Under the pieces are notes generated by a model that ran no database searches, had not been told where the DNA came from, and worked only from the letters and a program-made list of their open reading frames with translations. A stretch of 64,000 bases of DNA from Zychaea mexicana. Taxonomy: Eukaryota; Mucoromycota; Mucoromycetes; Mucorales; Lichtheimiaceae. The position numbers and the translations under genes were made by a program. The stretch spans positions 1 through 64,000 of the forward strand of contig NW_026516761.1 of NCBI RefSeq assembly GCF_025766255.1, given 5' to 3'. Below are positions 38,855-49,452 of this stretch, piece by piece (position 1 is the first letter of the stretch; the number at the start of each line of letters is the position of its first letter).

Positions 38855-39337
38855 AGTTCTCCACTTATTATTCTCCACATCCAACTTATCCTAATCCGCT
38901 CCCAACGTAATTCCCCCTTCTTACCTCGCTCTCCTCTCCATACTATCTAAAACCCTCATCCTATTCTCTTCATCATCATGTACATTTTTGCTCGTTCTTC
39001 TGTATTCCATGTATTTTTATTGCATATTACGCACCCTCTTTTTCCTATCCCACAACACACGCACACCTTCTGCTCCGTTCGTCAAACGAGCACTATAATT
39101 ATTACAGCACTTTTTAAGATAGAAAAGTCTTCTCTCAATTACTTACTTACACACTCACCCTCCACAATCGCCCCTCAGGGCCGTGGCTATACATAAAACC
39201 TCAAAGTAAATAAATACTTTTATAAGAACTAAAAAGATAAATGGTTGCTTTATTATCATTATGTGTAGTGTAGCGGTCGGAATGTTACGGGCGCGCTAAA
39301 ACGCGGGATCGCAAACTTTATCCTTTTGATTTCGAGA
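38855..39337. other. PUT1 3' region
   Basis: CT-rich 3' UTR-like sequence after the PUT1 stop, then AT-rich DNA up to the start of the kinesin-like duplication. No further gene seen. Confidence 0.45.
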
Positions 39338-40445
39338 TACAGTTTGTTATTGTGTCACGCCAAATTTGTCGTTAATGACGGGGGTGCATGTACTTAATAT
39401 GTGTGGGGGAGGGAGGGGAAGCAGGGCACTCGGGAAGGTACAGGGGGGGATAAGAACTAAGAATGGGTGCGAATACCCAAGTCCCCGCGGACCTATGCAC
39501 GAAGAACACGAATCTACCTAGTAGATAAAGGAACGGAAAAGATCCACTTTAACATACATGCACATAATATATTACTAAGTACTAGTAGTAAGTAGCTAAT
39601 GCAACTAGCTTCCATTACCTTTGTCGCGAACCATAAGCAGCAGATAATTTCGCCGAAACGTTCAATCAGTAAAAGAGGTATCCACAGACTTTATGTTTGG
39701 TTGTTACCACCTATGTTAAATAACATAATCTTCTTGTTATTCACGCGACTTGGTCATCAATCTTTTCCTTTCTTTGTGGGGTAACGGGTATTATTTGTGG
39801 TGGGAGAATGGAAACTTGTCATTTAAAAAGAAAGGCTCTAGACCACACGCTCACTTGGTAAGTTCTGCAGGCAGATAGATGAATTTCGAATTGCAGAAAG
39901 ACGCATGGACACCACCACCCGTGTTATTAACAAGAGCATGTACGCCATCGCCAAGGAATCTGAGACTCTTGGGTGCTTGCAATCGATCACCAGTCGACCC
40001 CGATAATACTGATAGTTCGGGAACAACGGGACCGACAAATTTAGAACATCAGATGAGCGCTCGTTTGAGGCGAAGTTGCTGCTAATTAAGAGCACTCACT
40101 GTGGTTGCGGGGGTGAACGCTCGTTCAAGTTTGGTTGCTCCGTTGTGACGGGCTCCTCAAAACATCTTGTTCATTTTGGCGGGGAAACCTTTCTTTTAAA
40201 GTGCTAGGCTAAGTAAAGAGCCTTTTTTCTACACGGTGAATTCGTTATGTATATCATAACTTTTCTGGGGGAGGGATGGGGAGGAGGCGAGAAAAAAGAG
40301 CCGTTGGAGCAGAGGAATTAATAGAGATGTGATTTTCTTTGTTTCCCTTCATATCTATTGTTATGTCAATTATTAGGTTTTCCCGTGTCTCATTTTATGC
40401 TTGATCTTGTCGTAGCTGGAGATGTTGTCAAGGAAGTCGTGTAAA
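39338..40445 (-). pseudogene. Decayed duplicate of the 3' part of the kinesin-14 gene
   Basis: This block aligns collinearly with about 58612-59725, the 3' flank and last four exons of the kinesin gene. Shared segments include the gtgtcacgc...ttaatga..ggggt flank; the last-exon end with cacctagtag-like and ctatgcacgaag; the NSKTLMFVN exon as ttgttaccacctat and tttcgccgaaacgttca; the tgaacgctcgttcaa block; and catgcttgatcttg at the far end. The copy has many substitutions and indels that break the reading frame, and lacks everything upstream of the motor's middle, so it cannot encode a motor. It lies in the same orientation as the intact gene. Similarity stops abruptly near 40445 inside what is exon 11 of the intact gene. 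Confidence 0.85.
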
Positions 40446-41245
40446 TTTTACGATAGATTATTAGAAACTGGTCTTTACATACTGTATATTTAACGTTGCT
40501 CTTCTTACAGCACAAAGTATTTTACCAGCTGAGCGGTTGGCTTAGAATAATCACTTTGCATTGTATATGAGTTACATACATATTGTGGTGAACCTAAAGC
40601 CTTCATGTTTTACTGTTGAAGATAGGTAGGCATATCTGCGGGTATTTCTCTGTGTTAAAGGTGAGAAGACATACTTATGCATTTTAAATAGAAAATGAGA
40701 CGCGATAATTGAAAAAAAAACACCTTGGATGAGAATATATGCTACTGTAGAATAGATCTATGTCATGAGGCGAAAAAAAAACGATGGAAGAAGGTGTATA
40801 TATACAAGATATAGGTAAAGTAATAAAGAGTTTGTCGTGGCTTTGGATCGAGGTATAGGTGTTAGCGGGGGTAGTAATGCCTCCTCTGGAGCTAGCCCAT
40901 CGCTGTCGTCATAGCTGCCATCAGGATGACTCTACCGACCGATTTATTTTCCAGAGTGTACACGAATTAGCGCTGCTCTGGACCTTTGAAAATTTGCACA
41001 GGATACGCCGGTACCATACACTTTGTAAAGATAAGTATCATAGGAAACAAATTTGTCAGTTGGTGAGCAAGCAGTGGAAAAGATTGGCTTCAGTAGAGTT
41101 TAATCCGAGTACTATCTCTTCTTTTGTTATCTTGCTGCTTCTAGTCTGCCCATATCTGCAAAGAAAGGCAATTAAAAATGATTTGTGTAAGTTGTACATA
41201 GCTCAAGTAGTTTTTTATCTCCATTACTACCAATGCTGATAGTGG
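40446..41245 (+). other. Left flank of the LTR element, possible interrupted gene
   Basis: The stretch holds a 126-codon plus-strand frame (40859..41239, MPPLELAHRCRHSCHQDDST) and, in another frame right at the insertion point, a short hydrophobic run (LSPLLPMLIV). Removing the retroelement and one copy of its target duplication lets that run continue without a stop into 49324..49452 (VYTGMTTTLATCGVLICALLVAAVEVAV). The rest of the gene is not resolved. Confidence 0.35.
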
Positions 41246-42086
41246 TGATACCCCGAGAACTATCCCTCCAATAAAATCTGAATACAAGAAAGAGCTGCAT
41301 AACAAACATCAAGCACATCACATCACACAACAACAAGAGCTCTACTACAGCAGCCTCGCAATTACTACAACATTCTGGCACTTTCCATAAAGCCAAGGAC
41401 ACAGCGATCCAATAACTACGCAGCAACAACTCTACACACTTCTGGCACCTTCCAAATTGCCAAGGAATAGCTAATAATAGCATTATTCCTAGACTTTCCA
41501 ATTGATTCCACATCCGTAACCATTGGATGCGAGTACTTTCCACAACCTTCGAGCATCATCTTTGATGTTCAATTATTATAGATGTATTGAATTATTTTGA
41601 AAGATATAAATACCCCCTCATTTTATTTGAATAAAGACATTGAATTTCTACCTCCCACTTTTGACTTAACTTTTCAAGTGTTGTTTTCAATCACTCAAGA
41701 CCTAAACACGGCTTGTTTTATCTTACATATTGTTTATTGCTCATAACTGAAGCTAAATAAACTCTTCTATTAAGACCAGACGTAACATTCCTGCTCTTAT
41801 TTCTCATTTACTTGGACAGACGTAACATTCCTGATCCTTATTCCTCATTCATTTTGGACAGACGTAACATCCCTGATCCTCATTTCTACTCACTGAACTT
41901 AATCAAGACAACAGCTCCCCACTATTTACAACCTTGGACATAACCCATACACATTTTTACCTTACTTTACACTCATATCACTTCACAACCCGCCTGTAAT
42001 AAACGATATTATTACTGGTGCTCACTACTAAACATACACATAAACCGTTACGCAACTACCTGGAATACCCCAAATTCACCGTAACA
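41246..42086 (+). repeat. 5' LTR (841 bp)
   Basis: Nearly identical to 48494..49319. It begins tgataccccgagaactatcc and contains 15 extra bases (gagaactatccctcc) absent from the other LTR just after the first nine bases. It carries TATA-like words (agatataaatac near 41605) and an aataaa run that could serve transcription start and 3' processing. It ends caccgtaaca. Confidence 0.95.
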
Positions 42087-42090
42087 CATC

Positions 42091-42108
42091 TGGTGCTCAC
42101 TAGAGGGA
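42091..42108 (+). other. Candidate primer-binding site
   Basis: Four bases after the 5' LTR the sequence reads tggtgctcactagaggga. It starts with TGG as expected for pairing to the CCA end of a tRNA. The specific tRNA is not identified. The first 12 bases also occur inside the LTR (about 42017), so the assignment is tentative. Confidence 0.45.
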
Positions 42109-42248
42109 TAACAAGCACAAAACAAGACAATTACCAAGGATAACGATCTCAAGAACATCCTACTTCAAGGCACTCCCGCGAAACAATCACAAGGACAAGA
42201 ACTACCTGCCCGCTCGGATATCTATCAAGGACAAGAAGACAAGTCAAG

Positions 42249-43520
42249 ATGCAAAAATACATGCCAGGAGCTTTCCAAACAAACAACGTGCGAGACGAAC
42301 TTACTCTGTTGGACGACAGCACACGATCTTCCATGCCCCCTCATTGGCTGACCTACAGTGGATTCGAGCATGAAAGTTTCCGCACATTTCGCCGTGCGTT
42401 CACTTCTTACATACTCGTCACAGGCGCTCAATCGGAGACAAGACGACTAGAAATTTTGCAAGGAGTATTGCAAGGACCGGCTTTAACCTATTACCAAACT
42501 CAAGTCTTGCCTGAATTACAGGAAGAAAGAGATGAGAACAACTCCCCCATCACAGTTACAGCAGCATTAGATTTGCTCGAAGACAACTACGTAACTGAAT
42601 ATGACATCCAACGATTCCGTGAACACTTCTACACCATAATGCAGAAGATCGATGAAAGCCCCAGATCTTTCCTCGGAAGACTACGTGAAGCAGCTCATGA
42701 AGCAGGCATCACGGAAGCAAGCCAAGTACAATCTCGATTCAAAGCTGGATTACTACCCGAAATCAGAAAACATTGCATTAGAAGCCGCGCATTGACGCAC
42801 GAATTGGTACTTCAATACGCTGAAGGATACTGGAATGCTGAAAGAGACAACGGAAGCATTCGCAGAGTAAACCAAAGACGAAGAGACGGCCAGACGCTCG
42901 CCGTAATGGGTGAACCCCACAACCAACTAGACACGGAAGAAGATCAAATCTTAGATGAAAAGATCGAACAACTGGTTGAGGCAGGATACTCCCCTGCAAC
43001 AGCAGCGCGAATTGCCTTCAGATCACAACAAAGAAGCAACGTGGTTCAGCAAAACAATGCCAACTACAATGCACGAAGACCAAGCTATCCACCTCGAAAT
43101 CAAGAAAGACGATACCCTTACCAACCAGGTCGACGACAAAACTACAATGACCAGCAAAATGGGAATGAAAGACAACGCCCATATCAAGACCGCCGACCTT
43201 ACTACAACAACAACCAGCGACCATATCAACAGCAACAAAGCCATAACAACGGACGTCCGCAACAACAAAAGGACCACGATCAAAGGCAGTCGAACGGAAG
43301 ACCCAACCAGAACGAGGAACCTGCCATGAGAACACCAAAAGAAGATCGACCGAACAGTAATAGCAGACCCAATGTGTACAGCAATTTCGCACATTTGGAA
43401 GATCGATACCAAGAGGAATACTACGACGATGTTGACGATTATTGGCATTCAGAAGAAGAATACTACGACGACCAGTATTACGAAGAACCTCAAGGATACA
43501 ACAAGTCAAAAAACTACTAG
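42249..43520 (+). CDS. Gag-like protein of the LTR element
   Basis: An intact 423-residue frame. Residues 30-240 resemble retrotransposon Gag capsid regions (FRRAFTSYILV, LTYYQTQVLPELQ, REHFYTIMQKIDESPRSFLGRLREAAHEAG, FKAGLLPEIRKH). The C-terminal half is very rich in Gln, Asn, Arg and Tyr and ends in an acidic Tyr/Asp/Glu block. No CCHC zinc knuckle is present, so RNA binding probably relies on the basic Arg/Gln-rich tail. This is the only long undamaged frame of the element. The stop lies directly after a heptamer suited to -1 frameshifting. Confidence 0.85.
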   Translation: MQKYMPGAFQTNNVRDELTLLDDSTRSSMPPHWLTYSGFEHESFRTFRRAFTSYILVTGAQSETRRLEILQGVLQGPALTYYQTQVLPELQEERDENNSPITVTAALDLLEDNYVTEYDIQRFREHFYTIMQKIDESPRSFLGRLREAAHEAGITEASQVQSRFKAGLLPEIRKHCIRSRALTHELVLQYAEGYWNAERDNGSIRRVNQRRRDGQTLAVMGEPHNQLDTEEDQILDEKIEQLVEAGYSPATAARIAFRSQQRSNVVQQNNANYNARRPSYPPRNQERRYPYQPGRRQNYNDQQNGNERQRPYQDRRPYYNNNQRPYQQQQSHNNGRPQQQKDHDQRQSNGRPNQNEEPAMRTPKEDRPNSNSRPNVYSNFAHLEDRYQEEYYDDVDDYWHSEEEYYDDQYYEEPQGYNKSKNY

Positions 43521-44194
43521 GGCCAGTTGCTCATGAGAGACGCGGTCAACTGAACGCCCCCACCAACTATAACAAACCCGCAAGGAACAGAAGAACACCC
43601 AAAAGCAAAAACAAATCCGACCTGCAACATCGAGAATATAACAATGCTCAAGACTTATACACTATACAAAAGCGACCCTTGAGCTTAGAAAACACTGAAA
43701 AACGACGAAGTATGAGCCTGAGATCAGGATCAAAAGTCAACAAAATTGTACACGCAGACAAACCCGATCCAGCAAAGAAACGACAACGACGAGTACAATT
43801 CCAGGAACAAGAAATTAACAAACGACCATCATCTTCAAGAACCAATGAGCCGACGAACCAACCACAGGCTATACCAAGAGAGATGGCTACACCAATGGAT
43901 ACTACTAGGAATGACCAAACGATGACGGATCGACCAGTTGAACGACCGATGGAAATAGACAGATCCCCGAACAAAGGAAAGGAACCTATACGGAAGAACA
44001 ACATCGACGAAGCAAGAAAACCAAAGTCACGACGCGCGCCTAGAACGAAACCAATTATCGACTACGATATTGTAGAAGATGTATCCAACATAACAGCCCA
44101 AATAAAGATCGGAGAACTTATCAAGGCTTGTCCTAATTTAGACGAGACCTACATAGCTTCACTGCTGTACGCAGAAGAAAAGATAAATCTCTAA
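43442..44194 (+). CDS. Pol N-terminal linker frame of the LTR element
   Basis: Open in the -1 frame relative to gag, reached after the slip site at 43508. It encodes a basic, Lys/Arg/Pro-rich linker without a recognisable domain, ending NLDETYIASLLYAEEKINL. A stop at 44192-44194 separates it from the protease-like part, which continues in another frame, so at least one further frame change is present. Confidence 0.65.
   Translation: MAFRRRILRRPVLRRTSRIQQVKKLLGPVAHERRGQLNAPTNYNKPARNRRTPKSKNKSDLQHREYNNAQDLYTIQKRPLSLENTEKRRSMSLRSGSKVNKIVHADKPDPAKKRQRRVQFQEQEINKRPSSSRTNEPTNQPQAIPREMATPMDTTRNDQTMTDRPVERPMEIDRSPNKGKEPIRKNNIDEARKPKSRRAPRTKPIIDYDIVEDVSNITAQIKIGELIKACPNLDETYIASLLYAEEKINL
43508..43514 (+). 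promoter_or_regulatory. -1 ribosomal frameshift heptamer A AAA AAC
   Basis: In the gag frame the codons read tca aaa aac tac tag, so aaaaaac fits the X XXY YYZ pattern exactly. Slipping back one base continues into the next frame (VKKLLGPVAHERRG), open to 44194. The gag stop is two codons after the slip site. Gag and the next frame overlap for 79 bp. Direct evidence is the motif and frame relation; frameshifting itself is inferred. Confidence 0.75.
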
Positions 44195-44199
44195 ACATA

Positions 44200-44696
44200 T
44201 TGGAACTGAAGCCAAATCTAGACTCAACTGCAGCATACGCAAATTTTCATCTGAAAGGACATCCAGTTGAAACACTTATTGATACAGGAGCAGCCAAAAC
44301 CTGCATATCAAGAATGCTTGCGGACACATTAAGTCTAAAGATTGATGGACCGTCAAACACAGTGTTTACTTTGGGCAACGGGAAGTTTCAAGCCTCCCAA
44401 GGAGTAATTCGAGACTTCAAAATCCAAGTTGGCAATTTCCTTAAGTGCCTATTACAGTCGAAGTATTAGGTAATTGCCCAGTGTCACTCATTATTGGAAC
44501 AAACTTCTTGGATCTTGTAAAAGCAAAGATAAATTTTGAGGATGCAACCATCACCGTCAACTATAAGGGACAACAATCCTGTGCACCACTTACATACGTT
44601 CGAGAAATGCCCAGCAAGAAGACACAACGTTACCAAGAACCGCGTATAACATTATACGAAGAATCCGATCGAATCCGACATAGAAGAAGAATCTGA
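44200..44696 (+). pseudogene. Retroviral-type aspartic protease domain, frameshifted
   Basis: The first part (44200..44450) holds the catalytic-type motif LIDTGAAKTCIS and a flap-like VFTLGNGKFQASQG. The second part continues one frame over (from about 44445) with VEVLGNCPVSLIIGTNFL, the ILG-type end of the fold. A one-base frame change near 44450 breaks the domain. Confidence 0.8.
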
Positions 44697-45568
44697 AACC
44701 GAAAGCGACGACAGCAATACGAAACTCCAGTAGTGAAAGCGACGAATCAACCTCATCAGAAGAAAGTGATGATGAAGAATCCTCGGGAGAAGAGGAGATC
44801 GAACAAACAAACATGCAGAATTCTTTCTAAACGATGACCGCCAACGTTACAAACCAAATGTCAAGGAATGGACAGCTGCCGATGGATCACCCTGTTTTGA
44901 AGTCGAAACAGCCGAGGGATTCACAATACCACCAAAGGGAAAAGCATATTTCTATGGGAAATTACCTCGCACAATCTCTGCAGATGTAAACTTCTATCCG
45001 CAAATATCAGCGACTGCACCCATTGAAGCAACCAATTATCCTAGCATACGAGCCGGAGCCACAGACTGCACGATCACCCTGGAAAACTTTTCATTCTGCG
45101 AAGTAGATATCCCAAGTGGATTCTTACTAGGAGACTACATGGAGCAACATTATATACGAGACGATGACTCCGATACGTATACTCTGAAGACTTGAACAAT
45201 GAAGAGATATATGGTTACGATATCAACCTGCAATATCCATATCCACACTACAACGACAAGGAGCCCGATACGAGGAAGAGTTATTCTTCTTGGATCACGG
45301 TGCACAATCACCTACATTACTGGAGACCAGGAACATCGAGCCGAATAACACCATAGAAGTTTGGTCGAGAGAGAACATTACTATACCCGCCGATTTTACC
45401 ACTCAAGTGCACGGTAGATTTCTCAGACCCACAACGAAACCACTATATTTTGTACCAGAACAAGGAGTCCACCCTGCAGAAACAAGACATGAATACTTCT
45501 GCCCAGACGTAGAACAAGGAGCCACAACCTTCACCATCACGATCAAAAATAATCTGCTTCACAATTGA
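44697..45568 (+). pseudogene. Protease-RT connecting region with broken frames
   Basis: It encodes an acidic Ser/Glu/Asp stretch, then a segment with WTAADGSPCFEVETAEGFT and PPKGKAYFYGKLPRT, and then 45290..45568 with ENITIPADFTTQVHGRF. Frames change at least twice (about 44700-44820 and 45195-45290). No catalytic domain is visible. The text resembles dUTPase-free linker regions of gypsy elements, and I assign no function. Confidence 0.5.
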
Positions 45569-47315
45569 TTATTTCACCACCGAGCTTTATTGGCACCTTT
45601 CATGAAATACAAGACAATGCAGACCCCGGAATAGAAACACCAATGGTGAACCGAACCGAATCCAACAAAGATATTCCAACACCGACCCCGTTAACCGAAG
45701 AACAATTAAAGTTACTCAACATACCTGACATCCCTGATGACCACGATGGCAAGCTACGAAAAGCCTTTCTCGAACTCGTACGACAATATCAAGACTGCTT
45801 TGCCTGGACAGACGACGATCTTGGATGTACCGACCTATTGGAACATAAAATCACTCTAAAGAAGGACGCGATACCAGTAGCCTCCAAACCCTACAGATTA
45901 GCACCTGTAGAAGCTACTGCACTGAAAAAGGAACTCGATCGATACTGCCGCCTCGGAATAATACGACCATCCAACTCACCCTGGGCCGCACCTGTCATGC
46001 TCATCAAGAAAAAGGACAACAAGTCATACAGATTCATTGCCGACATGCGAGGGTTAAATAAATCATCTATACGACCGGCGACATACGTAGACAACTTTTG
46101 GCAGGAAATACAAGCTGCAGGACAATCCCGGATTTTTTCAAGCCTTGACTTAAAGGATGGATACTTCCAAGTAAAACTCGCCGAACAAAGCAAACCGCTA
46201 ACGGCTTTCTCTACAAAATTTGGAGCATATGAGTTCAACCGACTACCACAAGGATACCACGCTGCACCATCTGTTTTCGTAACCCTAGTACGACTAGCAT
46301 TCCAAAAAGAAGAAGACATACTTTGTCGATACCTGGATGACTTGAACGTGCATTCAAAAACAACTGAGGACCATCTTGAACACCTTCGCGAGTATTTGAA
46401 TGTTTACGAAATGCTGGACTAAAACTTGGAGTTAAAAAATGTTGGTTTTTCAAAACTGATATTTCATTCCTTGGACACATCATCACTGGAGAAGGAATTT
46501 GCGTAGATGAAGCACGCACCAAGAAAATTCGAGAATTACCAATACCGAAAACTGTGACACAGCTGAAGTCCTTTTTAGGCTGTATGTCATGGTACCGAAA
46601 CTGGATACCGCGGTTCAGTGCGATAGCACGAGTACTATATAACCAGACCAAGCAAGATGCCAAGCCATGGGGAGAAGAGGAAACAAAAGCTTTTAATAAA
46701 CTGAAAGAAACTCTTATTTCTCCACCCATCCTAGCACGACCAGATTTCCATTGACCTTTCATACTGAGAGTAGATGCATCAAAGGAAGCATTTGGCGCAG
46801 CATTAATGCAAAAGGACGACCAAGGAAAAGAGAGAGTAATATCTTACCACTCACGCGTCACCACAAAAGGAGAAAAGAACTATAGCAGTTCCCGATTAGA
46901 GACGGCATGTCTTGTCTGGAGTGCAAGACTCTTGAAACCATTCTTGTTGAACAAATTCGACGTGTATTGTGACCACAGCGCACTACGTGGAATATTAAAC
47001 CAGAAAGAACCAACAGGCATAATGGCCAGGTGGATTGAGACACTGAGTGAATACAAATTCGACGTACACTACAAGAGCGCCCACCAAAACCGAAACGTTG
47101 ACTTCCTCAGCAGACTACCAGGATTTGGAGAAACCACGAACAGCAAATTCGACCGTTGCCTACGATTCAAATGCGGAAATTTCGAAGACGTTGAACTGGA
47201 GAAAAAACAAGAAGAAAAGACGACGACTGACGAACCAATACAGCAAGACGAGAATACACCAAAAATAACCGAAGTCACCAACACAGGACATTCCAAACGC
47301 CGCGAACAAATCTAA
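45565..47315 (+). pseudogene. Reverse transcriptase and RNase H, interrupted
   Basis: 45565..46422 encodes most of a reverse transcriptase: PYRLAPVEATALKKELD, NSPWAAPVMLIKKKDNKSYRF, FSSLDLKDGYFQVKLA, FNRLPQGYHAAPSVF and the active-site YLDD (in CRYLDDLNVHS). A frame change near 46412 leads to KCWFFKTDISFLGHIITGEG and TQLKSFLGCMSWYRNWIP. A TGA stop at 46752-46754 interrupts just before the RNase H start (PFILRVDASKEAFGAAL). RNase H continues to 47315 with CDHSALRGIL and NRNVDFLSRLP. Confidence 0.9.
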
Positions 47316-47560
47316 AGATTCCAGACCACAACAACTGCATAACACTTGAAACACTGAACACAATCAATCAACGTACCACAAAGCCAACCGGACGCCGATC
47401 ACAAACTGATTATCAACACATCACGAAACAACACTGATAGCAACATACCAACGTCGATCACAACACTATTACAAATCACCCCGCAAAAGGCTTATTTGAA
47501 ACATTCTCAAATTACTCGACGACATACAACTACATCTACTGTGTCACAACCAAAATCACA

Positions 47561-47998
47561 ATGGATAACAACATATACAACGGACTCAAGTATTATCTTG
47601 AAACACTCGAATACCCACCAACTAGTAGCAAGGAACTACGGAAAACAATTCGCACTCAAAACGAACACTATATCGTTATAAATGGAAAACTCTACTGCAA
47701 AGGATCCACGCCAAAAATGATCCTACAGAGGAGCGAGATCAAAGATGCAATCTGGATGGTACACAAACATCCTCTTGGGGGACATTTTGCATTCCAAAAT
47801 ACACTATTCAAGCTAAAAACAAAATACTACTGGCGAGGAATGGCGCAAGACGTGAAACAATTCATCGCACAATGCGACCGGTGTCACCAACACAAGAAAC
47901 CCAACAACCAAGAAAGACTATATCAATACCTGCTTATACATATCAAACCTTTTATTTTAATAAACTGCAATGGGTACAGAAATATAAATCGATCATAA
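47561..47998 (+). pseudogene. Integrase zinc-binding domain only
   Basis: The frame contains the H2C2 zinc domain: HKHPLGGHFAFQNTLFKLK followed by YYWRGMAQDVKQFIAQCDRCHQHK, with His, His, Cys, Cys in the usual order. Directly after it the frame leaves any integrase similarity and stops. The DDE catalytic core and C-terminus are absent; instead a 31-A run begins at 48013. This looks like an internal deletion or replacement in a non-autonomous derivative. Confidence 0.85.
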
Positions 47999-48011
47999 AT
48001 CACAATACAAT

Positions 48012-48012
<1 letters not shown>

Positions 48013-48043
<31 letters not shown>
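48013..48043. repeat. Poly(A) run of 31
   Basis: An uninterrupted A tract inside the retroelement at the point where integrase coding ends. Homopolymers of this length are prone to assembly error, so the length is approximate. Confidence 0.85.
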
Positions 48044-48044
<1 letters not shown>

Positions 48045-48120
48045 ATAAACAAACAAACACACACGATATACACAAAGATACACATCAAAATCTTTTATCA
48101 CACATAAACACACAAACAAA

Positions 48121-48450
48121 AGGATGGAGCGCCGACTCATACAGAGTGACTCCACGATTCGCACCTGATTCAACAACAATACAAAGGAGCGCCGACACAT
48201 ACACAGAGCGACTCTACGAACCACATACAACTTATCAAACTGATCGAACGGATGGAGCACCGAAACATACAGAGCGACTTTACGATCCAAACAACAATAT
48301 CACATCAATCACATCAAACGGATGGAGTACCGACACATTTACAGCGTGACTTTACGATCCAAACAACATCACAAACGAATTACAACAAAAACGAACGGAT
48401 GGAGCCGCCGACGCATATACAGAGCGACTTTACGACCCATTATACAACAA
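48121..48450 (+). repeat. Five imperfect ~65-bp tandem repeats inside the LTR element
   Basis: Units share ggatggagcgccgac followed by acatacagagcgact and ttacgatccaaac. Copies start near 48122, 48186, 48252, 48320 and 48398, with short, variable spacers rich in aaca. They fill the space where the integrase core would be and end about 45 bp before the 3' LTR. Confidence 0.8.
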
Positions 48451-48493
48451 TTCAAACGATGTGGGACCATCTTTTTCCGGGCCCGAGGAGGTG

Positions 48494-49319
48494 TGATACC
48501 CCAATAAAATCTGAATACAAGAAAGAGCTGCATAACAAACATCAAGCACATCACATCACACAACAACAAGAGCTCTACTACAGCAACCTCGCAATTACTA
48601 CAACATTCTGGCACTTTCCATAAAGCTAAGGACATAGCGATCCAATAACTACGCAGCAACAACTCTACAAACTTCTGGCACCTTCCAAATTGCCAAGGAA
48701 TAGCTAATAATAGCATTATTCCTAGACTTTCCAATTAATTCCACATCCATAACCATTGGATGCGAGTACTTTCCACAACCTTCGAGCATCATCTTTGATG
48801 TTCAATTATTATAGATGTATTGAATTATTTTGAAAGATATAAATACCCCCTCATTTTATTTGAATAAAGACATTGAATTTCTACCTCCCACTTTTGACTT
48901 AACTTTTCAAGTGTTGTTTTCAATCACTCAAGACCTAAACACGGCTTGTTTTATCTTACATATTGTTTATTGCTCATAACTGAAGCTAAATAAACTCTTC
49001 TATTAAGACCAGACGTAACATTCCTGCTCTTATTTCTCATTTACTTGGACAGACGTAACATTCCTGATCCTTATTCCTCATTCATTTTGGACAGACGTAA
49101 CATCCCTGATCCTCATTTCTACTCACTGAACTTAATCAAGACAACAGCTCCCCACTATTTACAACCTTGGACATAACCCATACACATTTTTACCTTACTT
49201 TACACTCATATCACTTCACAACCCGCCTGTAATAAACGATATTATTACTGGTGCTCACTACTAAACATACACATAAACCGTTACGCAACTACCTGGAATA
49301 CCCCAAATTCACCGTAACA
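48494..49319 (+). repeat. 3' LTR (826 bp)
   Basis: Matches the 5' LTR except for the 15-bp indel and about six single-base differences. It is preceded by a purine-rich stretch (gaggag, 48485-48490) that could be the polypurine tract, and followed by the target duplication gtgg. Confidence 0.95.
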
Positions 49320-49452
49320 GTGGTATATACCGGCATGACGACAACGTTGGCCACATGCGGTGTATTAATCTGTGCCCTACTGGTTGCTGCAGTTGAAGTT
49401 GCTGTTCGTAAAATTGGCCTCAAAGCGCATTCCTTCGGTGTACCTTTATGAA
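49320..49452 (+). pseudogene. Right-hand part of the reading frame interrupted by the LTR element
   Basis: From the target duplication the sequence encodes a hydrophobic C-terminus (VYTGMTTTLATCGVLICALLVAAVEVAVRKIG, then AHSFGVPL and stop). Its frame is continuous with the hydrophobic run left of the element when one duplication copy is removed. Two membrane-type helices are suggested. I do not recognise the family. Confidence 0.4.

Larger units (their letters stand above)
41246..49319 (+). mobile_element. Ty3/gypsy-type LTR retrotransposon, internally defective
   Basis: An 8,074-bp element with LTRs at 41246..42086 and 48494..49319, both starting tgatacccc and ending taaca, flanked by the duplication gtgg (41242-41245 and 49320-49323). 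Inside, on the plus strand, are gag, a -1 frameshift site, a protease-like domain, reverse transcriptase, RNase H and the zinc-binding end of integrase. Protease-RT-RNaseH-integrase order and the absence of a chromodomain place it in the Ty3/gypsy class. Pol is broken by several frameshifts and at least one stop, and the integrase catalytic core is missing, replaced by a 31-A run and tandem repeats. LTRs differ at only about half a dozen positions plus one 15-bp indel, so the insertion is recent; it was probably mobilised by proteins from another copy. Confidence 0.92.
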
